DNA from: Vibrio albus
Lineage (GTDB): Bacteria > Pseudomonadota > Gammaproteobacteria > Enterobacterales > Vibrionaceae
Direction: 5' to 3'
Length of the DNA: 64,000 bases
Assembly: GCF_003144035.1 (NCBI RefSeq)
Contig: NZ_QFWT01000015.1
Span: forward strand, 1 to 64,000
Below the pieces are notes generated by a model. It was given only the letters and a program-made list of their open reading frames with translations. It did not search any database and was not told the DNA's origin. Below are positions 42,112 to 51,389 of the stretch, in pieces. A program made the position numbers and the translations under genes. Position 1 is the stretch's first letter. Each line of letters starts with the position of its first letter.

Positions 42112-43515
42112 ATGGCTACAGGTAAGATCGTACAGATCATCGGTGCGGTAGTCGACGTAGAGTTCCCACAGAGCGAAGTACCAGGTGTATACGATGCTCT
42201 GAATGTTACTGATTCTAAAGAACGTCTGGTTCTTGAAGTTCAGCAACAACTGGGCGGCGGCGTAGTTCGCTGTATCGTAATGGGTAGCTCTGATGGTTTA
42301 CGTCGTGGTTTAGCGGTAGAAAATACTGGCGCTCCAATCACTGTACCGGTAGGTACACAAACCTTAGGTCGTATCATGAACGTGCTTGGTGATGCGATTG
42401 ATGAGCGCGGTGAAGTCGGTGCAGAAGAGCACTATGCGATTCACCGTGAAGCTCCTAGTTATGAAGAACAGTCCAACGTGACTGAACTTCTGGAAACCGG
42501 TGTAAAAGTAATCGACTTGGTTTGCCCATTCGCTAAGGGTGGTAAAATCGGTCTGTTTGGTGGTGCAGGTGTAGGTAAGACCGTTAACATGATGGAACTT
42601 ATCAACAACATCGCACTGCAACACTCTGGTCTGTCAGTATTCGCGGGTGTCGGTGAACGTACTCGTGAAGGTAACGATTTCTACTTTGAAATGCAGGAAG
42701 CGGGTGTTGTAAACATCGAGAAGCCTGAAGAATCCAAAGTAGCAATGGTATATGGTCAGATGAACGAGCCACCGGGCAACCGTCTGCGTGTAGCACTGAC
42801 TGGTCTTACTATGGCGGAACGTTTCCGTGATGAAGGCCGTGACGTACTGCTGTTCATCGATAACATTTACCGTTATACCCTTGCGGGTACAGAGGTATCG
42901 GCACTGCTTGGTCGTATGCCTTCTGCGGTAGGTTATCAGCCAACTCTTGCTGAAGAGATGGGTGTACTTCAGGAACGTATCACGTCAACGAAGACGGGTT
43001 CTATCACATCTGTACAGGCGGTATACGTACCAGCGGATGACTTGACTGACCCGTCTCCGGCAACAACGTTCGCGCACTTGGATGCAACCGTTGTACTTAG
43101 CCGTAACATCGCTGCTATGGGTCTGTACCCTGCGATCGACCCACTGGATTCAACATCGCGTATGCTTGATCCACTGGTTGTTGGTCAAGAGCACTACGAT
43201 GTTGCGCGTGGCGTTCAGCAAACACTTCAGCGCTATAAAGAGCTGAAAGACATCATTGCGATCCTGGGTATGGATGAGCTGTCAGAAGACGATAAGCTGA
43301 TTGTATCCCGTGCTCGTAAGATTGAACGTTTCCTGACTCAGCCTTATCACGTAGCGGAAGTCTTCACCGGTGCACCAGGCATTTATGTACCTCTGAAAGA
43401 TACACTGCGTAGCTTCAAAGGTCTGCTGTCTGGTGAGTATGATGACATTCCAGAGCAAGCTTTCATGTACTGCGGTACTATCGAAGATGCTATTGAGAAG
43501 GCTAAGAAGCTGTAA
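42112..43515 (+). CDS. atpD: ATP synthase F1 subunit beta
   Basis: 467 residues, the catalytic subunit. P-loop GGAGVGKT near residue 149, GERTREGND with the catalytic glutamate near 181, and the DELSEDD motif near 385 that couples to gamma. Very close to vibrio AtpD throughout, in contrast to the F0 a and c subunits of this operon. Confidence 0.98.
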   Translation: MATGKIVQIIGAVVDVEFPQSEVPGVYDALNVTDSKERLVLEVQQQLGGGVVRCIVMGSSDGLRRGLAVENTGAPITVPVGTQTLGRIMNVLGDAIDERGEVGAEEHYAIHREAPSYEEQSNVTELLETGVKVIDLVCPFAKGGKIGLFGGAGVGKTVNMMELINNIALQHSGLSVFAGVGERTREGNDFYFEMQEAGVVNIEKPEESKVAMVYGQMNEPPGNRLRVALTGLTMAERFRDEGRDVLLFIDNIYRYTLAGTEVSALLGRMPSAVGYQPTLAEEMGVLQERITSTKTGSITSVQAVYVPADDLTDPSPATTFAHLDATVVLSRNIAAMGLYPAIDPLDSTSRMLDPLVVGQEHYDVARGVQQTLQRYKELKDIIAILGMDELSEDDKLIVSRARKIERFLTQPYHVAEVFTGAPGIYVPLKDTLRSFKGLLSGEYDDIPEQAFMYCGTIEDAIEKAKKL

Positions 43516-43533
43516 GGCTAAATAGGAGGCGAT

Positions 43534-43959
43534 ATGGCAGAGATTACCTTTCACCTTGATGTAGTAAGCGCCGAGAAGCAGATCTTCTCTGGTCGTGTTG
43601 AAACGTTTCAGGTGACCGGTAGCGATGGTGAGCTTGGTATTTACCATGGTCACGCGCCACTTCTGACCGCTATTAAGCCAGGTATGGTGCGTATAGTGAA
43701 ACAGCACGGCCACGAAGAAATTATCTATGTTTCTGGTGGTATTGTTGAAATTCAGCCGGGTACCTCTACGGTACTGGCTGATACGGCAATCCGTGGTGAA
43801 GATCTGGACGCAGCTAAGGCAGAAGAAGCCAAACGCAAAGCTGAGGAGCATATCCAGAATCAGCATGGCGATATGGACTTTGCACAAGCGGCCAGTGAAC
43901 TGGCTAAAGCTATTGCTCAGCTTCGGGTTATCGAGCTGACTAAGCAAAGACGACGCTAA
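43534..43959 (+). CDS. atpC: ATP synthase F1 subunit epsilon
   Basis: 141 residues. N-terminal beta-sandwich (about 1-85) and C-terminal helical hairpin that can inhibit hydrolysis. Last gene of the operon, followed by a terminator at 43980. Confidence 0.96.
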   Translation: MAEITFHLDVVSAEKQIFSGRVETFQVTGSDGELGIYHGHAPLLTAIKPGMVRIVKQHGHEEIIYVSGGIVEIQPGTSTVLADTAIRGEDLDAAKAEEAKRKAEEHIQNQHGDMDFAQAASELAKAIAQLRVIELTKQRRR

Positions 43960-43979
43960 TCTTATTTAGTGTGATGATA

Positions 43980-44012
43980 AAAAGGCGGCCTGTTGGTCGC
44001 CTTTTGTTTTTT
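43980..44012 (+). terminator. Intrinsic terminator of the atp operon
   Basis: AAAAGGCGGCC and GGTCGCCTTTT pair around TGTT with one mismatch, then GTTTTTT. Nearly the same hairpin ends yidC at 30225. Confidence 0.92.
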
Positions 44013-44146
44013 CAGAGAGTCTGTTTTTCGGTCACTCATTATTGCGGTGTAAAAATTAAGATAAAAATAACCCATGCTATTTCTCTTCTGAATATGAAAG
44101 GGTTAGAATTTCCTCTCTACCAACTATTACAACAAGGATTGATTCC

Positions 44147-45508
44147 ATGAATTTCAGTGCGGTTATCCTCGCTGCGGGTAAAGGAACCCGTATGTATTCC
44201 AATATGCCGAAAGTACTGCACACTTTGGCCGGAAAGCCGATGGCAAAACACGTTATTGATACTTGCACCGGGCTGGGGGCTCAGAATATTCATCTGGTGT
44301 ATGGTCATGGTGGCGAGCAAATGCAGCAGGTTCTGAGTGATGAGCCGGTGAGCTGGGTACTGCAGGCCGACCAATTGGGTACCGGACATGCGGTGGATCA
44401 AGCTTCAGCACAGTTTGCTGATAATGAAAAAGTGCTGGTGTTGTACGGCGATGTGCCGCTTATTTCCGCTGAAACGATTGAAAGCCTGCTGGATGCGCAG
44501 CCTACCGGCGGTATTGCCTTGCTGACCGTTGTGCTGGATAACCCGACCGGGTATGGCCGTATCGTACGTAAGAACGGTCCTGTGGTGGCAATTGTTGAGC
44601 AGAAAGATGCCACGGAAGAGCAGAAACTGATTAAAGAAATCAACACGGGTGTGATGGTAGCAACCGGTGGTGATCTGAAGCGCTGGCTGTCCGGACTGAA
44701 CAATGAAAACGCTCAGGGAGAGTACTACCTGACGGATGTTATTGAAGCCGCTCATAATGAAGGCCGGGCCATTGAGGCGGTACACCCGGTAAATCCTATC
44801 GAAGTGGAAGGGGTGAATAACCGCGTTCAGCTGGCACGTCTGGAACGTGCTTATCAGTCTATGCAGGCAGAAAAACTGCTGGAGCAGGGCGTGATGCTGC
44901 GTGACCCAAGCCGTTTCGATCTGCGTGGCGAGCTGCAGTGTGGTACGGATGTTGAGATCGATGTGAATGTTGTTATTGAAGGCAGCGTCAGTATCGGTGA
45001 TAACGTTGTGATCGGCGCTGGCTGCGTGCTGAAAGACTGTGAAATCGACGATAATACCCTTATCCGTCCATACAGTGTGATTGAAGATGCCACTGTGGGT
45101 GAAGAGTGTACCGTAGGACCATTTACCCGTCTTCGTCCGGGCACTGAGCTGAAGAATGACGCTCACGTGGGTAACTTTGTGGAAGTGAAGAACGGGATCA
45201 TTGGTGAGGGCTCGAAAGCCAACCACCTGACTTATATCGGTGATACTGTGATTGGTAAGCGCTCTAATATCGGTGCGGGTACCATTACCTGTAACTATGA
45301 TGGTGCGAATAAACATAAAACCATCATTGGTGATGATGTGTTTGTCGGTTCCGATACTCAGCTGGTGGCACCAGTGTCTGTCGGTGACAGAGCGACTATT
45401 GGCGCAGGAGCAACGGTAACGAAGAATATTAACGAAGGTGAGTTAGTCATCACTCGCGCCAGAGAGCGTAGAATTCCTAACTGGAGTCGTCCAGAGAAGA
45501 AAAAATAA
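44147..45508 (+). CDS. glmU: Bifunctional UDP-N-acetylglucosamine pyrophosphorylase / glucosamine-1-phosphate acetyltransferase GlmU
   Basis: 453 residues. The C-terminal domain acetylates glucosamine-1-P and the N-terminal domain makes UDP-GlcNAc for peptidoglycan and LPS. The nucleotidyltransferase motif LAAGKGTRM is at about 8-16; left-handed beta-helix hexapeptide repeats run from about 250 to the end (for example IGAGTITCNYDG). It ends at a bidirectional terminator shared with ilvA. Confidence 0.97.
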   Translation: MNFSAVILAAGKGTRMYSNMPKVLHTLAGKPMAKHVIDTCTGLGAQNIHLVYGHGGEQMQQVLSDEPVSWVLQADQLGTGHAVDQASAQFADNEKVLVLYGDVPLISAETIESLLDAQPTGGIALLTVVLDNPTGYGRIVRKNGPVVAIVEQKDATEEQKLIKEINTGVMVATGGDLKRWLSGLNNENAQGEYYLTDVIEAAHNEGRAIEAVHPVNPIEVEGVNNRVQLARLERAYQSMQAEKLLEQGVMLRDPSRFDLRGELQCGTDVEIDVNVVIEGSVSIGDNVVIGAGCVLKDCEIDDNTLIRPYSVIEDATVGEECTVGPFTRLRPGTELKNDAHVGNFVEVKNGIIGEGSKANHLTYIGDTVIGKRSNIGAGTITCNYDGANKHKTIIGDDVFVGSDTQLVAPVSVGDRATIGAGATVTKNINEGELVITRARERRIPNWSRPEKKK

Positions 45509-45526
45509 GACTAGTCAGCATGAAAT

Positions 45527-45558
45527 AATAAAGCCGCTCATTGAGCGGCTTTATTTTG
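45527..45558. terminator. Bidirectional terminator between glmU and ilvA
   Basis: AATAAAGCCGCTC and GAGCGGCTTTATT form a perfect 13-bp stem with a 3-nt loop and T-rich flanks on both strands, in the convergent gap. Confidence 0.92.
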
Positions 45559-45570
45559 CAACCGAAAACG

Positions 45571-45671
45571 GGAAGGGAAGCATTTATTCTGAGGGACGCT
45601 GTCAATACATCCCTGTAAGCTTGACTGCAGCATCCATGCTGCAAACACCCTCACAATCAATACTCCCTACC
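45571..45671. repeat. ~100-bp palindromic element, copy 2
   Basis: The core AATACATCCCTGTA and the inner hairpin TGCAGCATCCATGCTGCA match copy 1 at 4519-4621. TGAGGG pairs with CCCTCA around the core. The outer arms (about 45571-45588 and 45655-45671) differ from copy 1, yet are again largely complementary to each other, with bulges. Placed between convergent glmU and ilvA. Confidence 0.7.
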
Positions 45672-45687
45672 AGTATGAGTCGGCACA

Positions 45688-47235
45688 TCAGGACAAAAAG
45701 AACTTATACGCCGGGTTATCGGTTTCGTCCTTATACGGATAGTCCAGCTCAAACAGATGTTCGGAGAAGCGGGTCAGATCCGATTCATCCAGTTCAAAGC
45801 CACACAGTACCCGGCCATAATCCATACCGTGGTTGCGGTAGTTGAACAGGCTGATATTCCAGTGGGTACCCAGCGTACTGAGGAATTTCAGCAGGGCACC
45901 CGGGTATTCCGGAAATTCAAAACTGTACAGGCGCTCTTTGAGCGGCTTGGATGGCTTACCACCAATCATATAGCGGATGTGTTGCTTAGCCATTTCATCG
46001 TCAGACAGATCAATTACCGGATAACCGGCGCTGCGCAGATCACTGATAATACTGTCCAGTTCTTCCTGTCCACCCTGAAGACGGACACCGACAAAGATAT
46101 TGGCCAGGCTGTCATCGTTATACCGGTAGTTAAACTCAGTGACTGCCCGTCCGCCGATGACCTGACAGAACTTAAAAAATGCACCTGGCTCTTCCGGGAT
46201 AGTGACCGCTAACAAACCTTCGCGTTTTTCACCCAGCTCACAACGTTCAGACACGTAACGCAGGCCGTGGAAGTTCGTGTTAGCACCGGAAAGAATGGTC
46301 CCCAGTTTCTGGTTTTTCAGATCATGTTGTTCGGCGTACTTCTTAAGACCGGCCAGTGCCAGCGCACCTGATGGCTCCGCGATCGCACGGGTGTCTTCAA
46401 AGATATCTTTAACCGCGGCACAGATCTCATCACTGGACACTGTGATATGTCCGTCCAGATACTCGTTACACAGGCGGAAAGTCTCATCACCGATACGTTT
46501 TACGGCGACACCGTCAGCAAACATACTAACCTGATCCAGCACCACTGGTTCGCCCGCATCCAGTGCGGCTTTCAGGCAGCAGGAATCTTCAGGTTCAACA
46601 GCGATAACCTTGATATCCGGCATCAGTTGTTTCACCAGTACGGCGACTCCGGCGGCCAGACCGCCACCACCAACCTGAACGAAAATGTAATCCAGATGGC
46701 CGTTCTGCTGCAGCATTTCCATGCCGATGGTGCCTTGTCCGGCAATCACCAGAGGGTGATCAAACGGAGGCACAAAGGTATAACCGTGCTCTTTAGACAG
46801 TCGTTCCGCTTCCGCTTTCGCTTCGTCAAAGTTACTGCCGTGCAAAACTACTTCGCCGCCAAAGCTGCGTACCGCATCGACTTTGATATCCGGGGTGGTT
46901 TTTGGCATCACAATAATGGCCTTGATACCAAGATGCTTGCCTGACAGTGCAATACCCTGGGCATGGTTACCTGCAGAAGCCGCAATGACACCAGCTCTTT
47001 TTTGTTCTTCGGTCAGGCTGGCCACCATGTTGTAAGCGCCGCGTAGCTTGAAGGAGTGTACCGGCTGGCGGTCTTCACGTTTCAGCTGTACCTGGTTGCC
47101 GATACGCTCGGATAGCCTTGGCATATCCTGTAACTCGGTGATGCTGGCGACTTCATAGACCGGAGCCCGCAGGATATGGCGCAGATACTCTGCGCCAGTT
47201 TTAGGTAGTTTATGCTTTGAGAGATCATCACCCAT
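45688..47235 (-). CDS. ilvA: Threonine ammonia-lyase, biosynthetic
   Basis: 515 residues. IlvA deaminates threonine to 2-ketobutyrate, committing it to isoleucine. The PLP lysine is K63 (HSFKLRGA), and the phosphate-binding glycine loop SAGNHAQG is near residue 90. Two ACT-like regulatory domains (about 335-515) bind isoleucine and valine. Last gene of ilvGMDA, 4 nt after ilvD. Confidence 0.96.
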   Translation of the reverse strand: MGDDLSKHKLPKTGAEYLRHILRAPVYEVASITELQDMPRLSERIGNQVQLKREDRQPVHSFKLRGAYNMVASLTEEQKRAGVIAASAGNHAQGIALSGKHLGIKAIIVMPKTTPDIKVDAVRSFGGEVVLHGSNFDEAKAEAERLSKEHGYTFVPPFDHPLVIAGQGTIGMEMLQQNGHLDYIFVQVGGGGLAAGVAVLVKQLMPDIKVIAVEPEDSCCLKAALDAGEPVVLDQVSMFADGVAVKRIGDETFRLCNEYLDGHITVSSDEICAAVKDIFEDTRAIAEPSGALALAGLKKYAEQHDLKNQKLGTILSGANTNFHGLRYVSERCELGEKREGLLAVTIPEEPGAFFKFCQVIGGRAVTEFNYRYNDDSLANIFVGVRLQGGQEELDSIISDLRSAGYPVIDLSDDEMAKQHIRYMIGGKPSKPLKERLYSFEFPEYPGALLKFLSTLGTHWNISLFNYRNHGMDYGRVLCGFELDESDLTRFSEHLFELDYPYKDETDNPAYKFFLS

Positions 47236-47239
47236 GGGA

Positions 47240-49087
47240 TTAACCCTCTAGCTTGGATTTGTCGCGTACCGCGCCTTTATCTGCACTGGTTGCCATGCTT
47301 GCATAGGCTTTCAGGGCAAAAGAGACTTCACGTTGACGCGCGGCTGGTTTCCAGCCCAGCTTGTCTTGTTCTGCACGACGAGAGGTCAGCTCCTCTTCGC
47401 TTACTTCCAGAGAGATAGTACGGCCCGGGATGTCGATAGCGATAGTATCGCCTTGTTTTACCAGACCAATGATACCGCCGTTAGCGGCTTCAGGAGAGGC
47501 GTGACCGATAGACAGACCTGAAGTACCACCGGAGAAGCGGCCGTCAGTCAGCAGAGCACATTCTTTACCCAGACCCATGGATTTCAGATAAGTCGTTGGA
47601 TACAGCATTTCCTGCATGCCCGGACCACCTTTAGGGCCTTCGTAACGGATAATCACAACATCACCCGCTTTCACTTTACCGCCCAGAATGCCTTCTACCG
47701 CATCTTCCTGGCTTTCAAATACGACGGCAGGGCCGGTAAATTTCAAGATACTTTCGTCAACACCCGCTGTTTTTACGATACAGCCGTCCAGCGCGATATT
47801 GCCTTTTAGTACTGCAAGACCACCGTCCTGACTGAAGGCGTGCTCTTTATTACGGATACAGCCATTTTCACGGTCATTGTCCAGGCTGTCCCAGCGGCAG
47901 TCCTGAGAGAAAGCTTCGGTGGTACGGATACCGGCAGGGCCCGCTTTGAAGAAACTGGCCAGCTCTTCGGACGGGTTAGTCATGATATCGAACTTAGCCA
48001 GCTGCTCCTGCATAGTCAGACCCAGCACAGTTTTGGTATCCGTGTTGATAAGGCCGGCACGGTTTAGCTCAGAAAGGATTCCCATAACACCACCCGCGCG
48101 GTGTACGTCTTCCATATGGTATTGCTGAGTTGAAGGGGCAACTTTACACAGGTGCGGAACTTTGCGGGACATACGGTCGATATCGTTCATATCGAAGTCC
48201 ACGTCCCCTTCCTGAGCGGATGCCAGCAGGTGAAGAACGGTATTAGTAGAACCGCCCATCGCAATATCCAGCGCCATCGCATTTTCAAATGCGGACTTGG
48301 TGGCAATGCTGCGCGGCAGAGCCGATTCGTCACCTTGTTCGTAGTAGCGTTTGGTCAGCTCTACGATGCGGCGACCTGCGCTCAGGAACAGTTCTTTACG
48401 GTCTGCGTGGGTGGCCAGCATTGAGCCGTTACCTGGCTGGCTCAGGCCAAGCGCTTCAGTCAGACAGTTCATTGAGTTGGCAGTAAACATACCAGAGCAG
48501 GAACCACAGGTTGGGCAGGCGCTGCGTTCAATCTGTTCACTTTGATCATCAGATACGGTTGGATCGGCACCCTGCATCATGGCATCCACCAGATCCAGTT
48601 TGATCAGTTGATCAGAAAGCTTGGTTTTACCGGCTTCCATCGGGCCACCGGATACAAAGATCACCGGTATGTTGATGCGCAGTGCAGCCATCATCATCCC
48701 CGGAGTGATTTTGTCACAGTTGGAAATACACACCATGGCATCAGCACAGTGTGCATTCACCATATATTCAACCGAGTCAGCGATAAGCTCACGGGAAGGC
48801 AGAGAATACAGCATGCCTCCGTGGCCCATGGCGATACCATCATCAACCGCGATAGTGTTGAATTCTTTTGCAATACCACCAGCCGCTTCAATTTCTTTCG
48901 CGACCAGTTGCCCCATGTCTTTCAGGTGTACGTGACCTGGTACAAACTGGGTGAAAGAGTTGACGACAGCAATGATAGGTTTGCCGAAATCTTCTTCTTT
49001 TACACCAGTTGCACGCCACAGAGCACGAGCTCCCGCCATATTACGTCCGTGTGTCGTTGTGGCACTACGGTATTTAAATTTTGCCAT
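47240..49087 (-). CDS. ilvD: Dihydroxy-acid dehydratase
   Basis: 615 residues. It makes the 2-keto acids of valine and isoleucine synthesis. Cluster-ligand motifs SNCDKITPG (C124) and CPTCGSCSGMF (about 195) are visible. AAGGA precedes the ATG. In E. coli and V. cholerae ilvE lies between ilvM and ilvD; here only 14 bp separate them. Confidence 0.97.
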   Translation of the reverse strand: MAKFKYRSATTTHGRNMAGARALWRATGVKEEDFGKPIIAVVNSFTQFVPGHVHLKDMGQLVAKEIEAAGGIAKEFNTIAVDDGIAMGHGGMLYSLPSRELIADSVEYMVNAHCADAMVCISNCDKITPGMMMAALRINIPVIFVSGGPMEAGKTKLSDQLIKLDLVDAMMQGADPTVSDDQSEQIERSACPTCGSCSGMFTANSMNCLTEALGLSQPGNGSMLATHADRKELFLSAGRRIVELTKRYYEQGDESALPRSIATKSAFENAMALDIAMGGSTNTVLHLLASAQEGDVDFDMNDIDRMSRKVPHLCKVAPSTQQYHMEDVHRAGGVMGILSELNRAGLINTDTKTVLGLTMQEQLAKFDIMTNPSEELASFFKAGPAGIRTTEAFSQDCRWDSLDNDRENGCIRNKEHAFSQDGGLAVLKGNIALDGCIVKTAGVDESILKFTGPAVVFESQEDAVEGILGGKVKAGDVVIIRYEGPKGGPGMQEMLYPTTYLKSMGLGKECALLTDGRFSGGTSGLSIGHASPEAANGGIIGLVKQGDTIAIDIPGRTISLEVSEEELTSRRAEQDKLGWKPAARQREVSFALKAYASMATSADKGAVRDKSKLEG

Positions 49088-49101
49088 GTTGTTGTTCGTC
49101 C

Positions 49102-49371
49102 TTAAATTTTGTAAGCACTTAAAAGCTCATCTTTCGCGAGGCGAGAGGTGTTTACCGCTTTTACGTCCCATAGTTTTTCAACCTGATTCGTCAGTAGTGA
49201 GATAGGGCGATCACTGTCGACGACTATCTCAACTTTAGCAACTTTACTTTCCTGGTTCTGGGTTGCCAGAACCTGTTTGATAATGAAACCACGGTGGCGC
49301 ACCACACGAAGAACACGTTCAAGCAGTACCGGTTTATCATCGGCTTTAATGGTTAATAGGTATCTGTCCAT
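49102..49371 (-). CDS. ilvM: Acetolactate synthase II small (regulatory) subunit
   Basis: 89 residues, a single ACT domain (LTIKADDKPVLLERVLRVVRH). It activates IlvG. Its ATG overlaps the ilvG stop by one base (TGATG), indicating coupled translation and balanced subunits. Confidence 0.94.
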   Translation of the reverse strand: MDRYLLTIKADDKPVLLERVLRVVRHRGFIIKQVLATQNQESKVAKVEIVVDSDRPISLLTNQVEKLWDVKAVNTSRLAKDELLSAYKI

Positions 49372-51017
49372 CAGGAGTTCTCCAGCATGTCGTGGTTAGC
49401 GGCACCCGGTGGTACCAGTGGCCATACATTTTCTTCTTCAGAAATCGCAACGTGTAGCAGATAAGCGGTTTCGCTTTCCAGCATCTCCTGCAGAGCTGGC
49501 TCAACTTCTTCTTTGGTGGTAATGGTTTTACCCGGAATACCGAAAGCAGCAGCCAGAGCAACAAAATCCGGGTTATCGTCCAGAATGGTTTCACTGTAGC
49601 GGCCGTCAAAGAACAGTGACTGCCACTGACGCACCATGCCCAGGCGCTGGTTGTTAAGCAGTACTATTTTTACCGGCACTTGTTTGCGTTTAATGGTACC
49701 CAGTTCCTGCACATTCATCATGAAAGAACCATCACCGGTGATCAGAATCGACTGATCATTCGGGCGGGCCAGTTTGGCACCGATAGCGGCCGGAAGACCG
49801 AAGCCCATGGTACCCAGACCAGCAGAGGTGATAAAGTTTTCCGGACGGCGCGGCTGAATATGTTGGGCAGACCACATCTGATGCTGGCCGACATCGGTGG
49901 AGATGATGCTGCTGTCTGGCATCATGTCGGACAGTTGTTTCAGCAGTTTAGGTGCAAAGATCAGCTCTCCCGGGTGGTCATAGCGCCATCTGAATTTATG
50001 ACTCAGTTCATGCGTATGCTGCAGCCATGCTGACAGGTCATGTGTTACTTCCAGATGTGGAAGAATGACATTGATATCACCACGCAGTGCAGCATCCGCG
50101 GTACGCAGTTTATTAAATTCAGCGGCATCAATATCAATATGAATAACCTTAGCTTCCGGAGCGAAGGTATCCAGCTTACCGGTCACCCGGTCATCAAAGC
50201 GTGCGCCGACCACGATCAACAGATCAGAGCCCTGAACAGACAGGTTAGCGGCCTTGGTACCGTGCATACCGACCATACCCAGATAGTTCGGATCATCTTT
50301 ATCAATGGTACCCAGCCCTTTCAGGGTGCTGACAGAAGGCATCGGGTTGGCTTCCAGGAAGTGACGTACGGCTTCGGTTGCCTTGGCCAGCTGAACACCC
50401 CCTCCCACATACAGAACAGGCTTCTCACTGTCACTCAGCAGCTTCTGTGCGGTTGTAATAGCTTCTGGATCGGCAACAGGAATGGCTGGTGGTTCAAAAT
50501 AAGGCAGTGTATGTACCGGAGCTTCTGCTATCTGCACATCTTTAGCTATATCAACGATGACTGGGCCTGGACGACCGGACTTAGCAACTTCAAAGGCTTC
50601 TGCAAGTGTTGGGGCTAAATCTTCAATATGACTGACCAGATAACTGTGCTTGGTACAGGAGAGAGACATACCGATGACGTCCATTTCCTGGAAAGCATCA
50701 GTACCAATAAGGTTACTGGCAACCTGACCGGTAATCGCGACCAGAGGAACCGAGTCCTGCATTGCATCAGCCAGACCAGTCACCAGGTTGGTGGCACCCG
50801 GGCCGGATGTTGCGAGACAGACTCCAACTTGTTGGGTTGAACGGGCCAGACCAATCGCTGCCATTGCCGCTCCCTGTTCATTCCGGCAGAGGACATGGTT
50901 TATGCCACCATCATAAATGGCGTCGTAAATTGGCATAATGGCACCTCCGGGATAACCGAACACGGTGTCTATACCTTGTTGCTTCAGGGCGGCAACCACT
51001 AAATCAGAACCATTCAT
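49371..51017 (-). CDS. ilvG: Acetolactate synthase II large subunit
   Basis: 548 residues, intact; no frameshift like that of E. coli K-12. TPP-dependent condensation of pyruvate with pyruvate or 2-ketobutyrate. Catalytic glutamate in RNEQGAAMAA near residue 47; TPP motif GDGSFMMNVQELGT near 425. GGAGG precedes the ATG. A short reading frame ends on the start codon (ATGA). Confidence 0.97.
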   Translation of the reverse strand: MNGSDLVVAALKQQGIDTVFGYPGGAIMPIYDAIYDGGINHVLCRNEQGAAMAAIGLARSTQQVGVCLATSGPGATNLVTGLADAMQDSVPLVAITGQVASNLIGTDAFQEMDVIGMSLSCTKHSYLVSHIEDLAPTLAEAFEVAKSGRPGPVIVDIAKDVQIAEAPVHTLPYFEPPAIPVADPEAITTAQKLLSDSEKPVLYVGGGVQLAKATEAVRHFLEANPMPSVSTLKGLGTIDKDDPNYLGMVGMHGTKAANLSVQGSDLLIVVGARFDDRVTGKLDTFAPEAKVIHIDIDAAEFNKLRTADAALRGDINVILPHLEVTHDLSAWLQHTHELSHKFRWRYDHPGELIFAPKLLKQLSDMMPDSSIISTDVGQHQMWSAQHIQPRRPENFITSAGLGTMGFGLPAAIGAKLARPNDQSILITGDGSFMMNVQELGTIKRKQVPVKIVLLNNQRLGMVRQWQSLFFDGRYSETILDDNPDFVALAAAFGIPGKTITTKEEVEPALQEMLESETAYLLHVAISEEENVWPLVPPGAANHDMLENS

Positions 51018-51079
51018 TTAGTGCCTCCGGCCATTGTCGTTCGCGCTGCTTTTGTGCGCTGGATGTTGTGTTTGCACAT
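51014..51079 (-). CDS. Possible 21-residue leader peptide coupled to ilvG
   Basis: ATG at 51079 is preceded by AGGAG with 5-nt spacing. The 21-codon frame begins MCKHNIQRTK and its TGA stop overlaps the ilvG ATG (ATGA). The peptide is basic and not rich in Ile, Leu or Val, so it is not a second attenuator peptide. An in-frame upstream ATG at 51109 would give 31 residues. Whether it is translated is not known; the coupling geometry suggests it may set ilvG expression. Confidence 0.4.
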   Translation of the reverse strand: MCKHNIQRTKAARTTMAGGTK

Positions 51080-51206
51080 TGGTGCTCCTGTACTTCCCGT
51101 GTCTGTCATTTCCCACAATACCTGATTAAATTTATCACTGAGTCTTAGACGGCTCGACTCTGTTTGTTAGGCTACAGGTATTACCAATTTATTGTATTTT
51201 CATTGT

Positions 51207-51244
51207 AAAAAAACCCCCGGACTTTTCAGTGCGGGGGTTTTTTT
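51207..51244 (-). terminator. ilv operon attenuator terminator
   Basis: A 13-bp stem, ACCCCCG/CGGGGGT with seven A/T pairs on the outside, and a 12-nt loop, ending in seven U on the minus strand. It begins 12 nt after the ilvL stop and lies 190 nt before ilvG. Confidence 0.93.
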
Positions 51245-51255
51245 GAATTTGCCGA

Positions 51256-51348
51256 TTATTTTTGTCCGCTCACTCGCCCCCGCGCGGTTCCAATAATGAC
51301 CACGACAAGAAGAATAATGAGTGCGTTAATACGAGCGGTTAGGTTCAT
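51256..51348 (-). CDS. ilvL: ilvGMDA operon leader peptide
   Basis: 30 residues, starting MNLTARINALIILLVVVIIG. Eleven of residues 10-19 plus Leu3 and Ile7 are Ile, Leu or Val (11 in total: L3, I7, L10, I11, I12, L13, L14, V15-17, I18, I19 with one Val-rich run), the hallmark of branched-chain attenuation. Ribosome stalling at these codons when charged tRNAs are scarce would favour an antiterminator over the hairpin at 51207-51244. E. coli ilvL has the same design. No clear Shine-Dalgarno beyond ACGAAAA is seen. Confidence 0.85.
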   Translation of the reverse strand: MNLTARINALIILLVVVIIGTARGRVSGQK

Positions 51349-51389
51349 TTTTCGTCATTAATATGTTGTTACTTTGTTCACACCCGTAG

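Noticed and set aside
44405..45316. 303-codon open frame on the minus strand
   Set aside because: Antisense to glmU; no recognisable domain.
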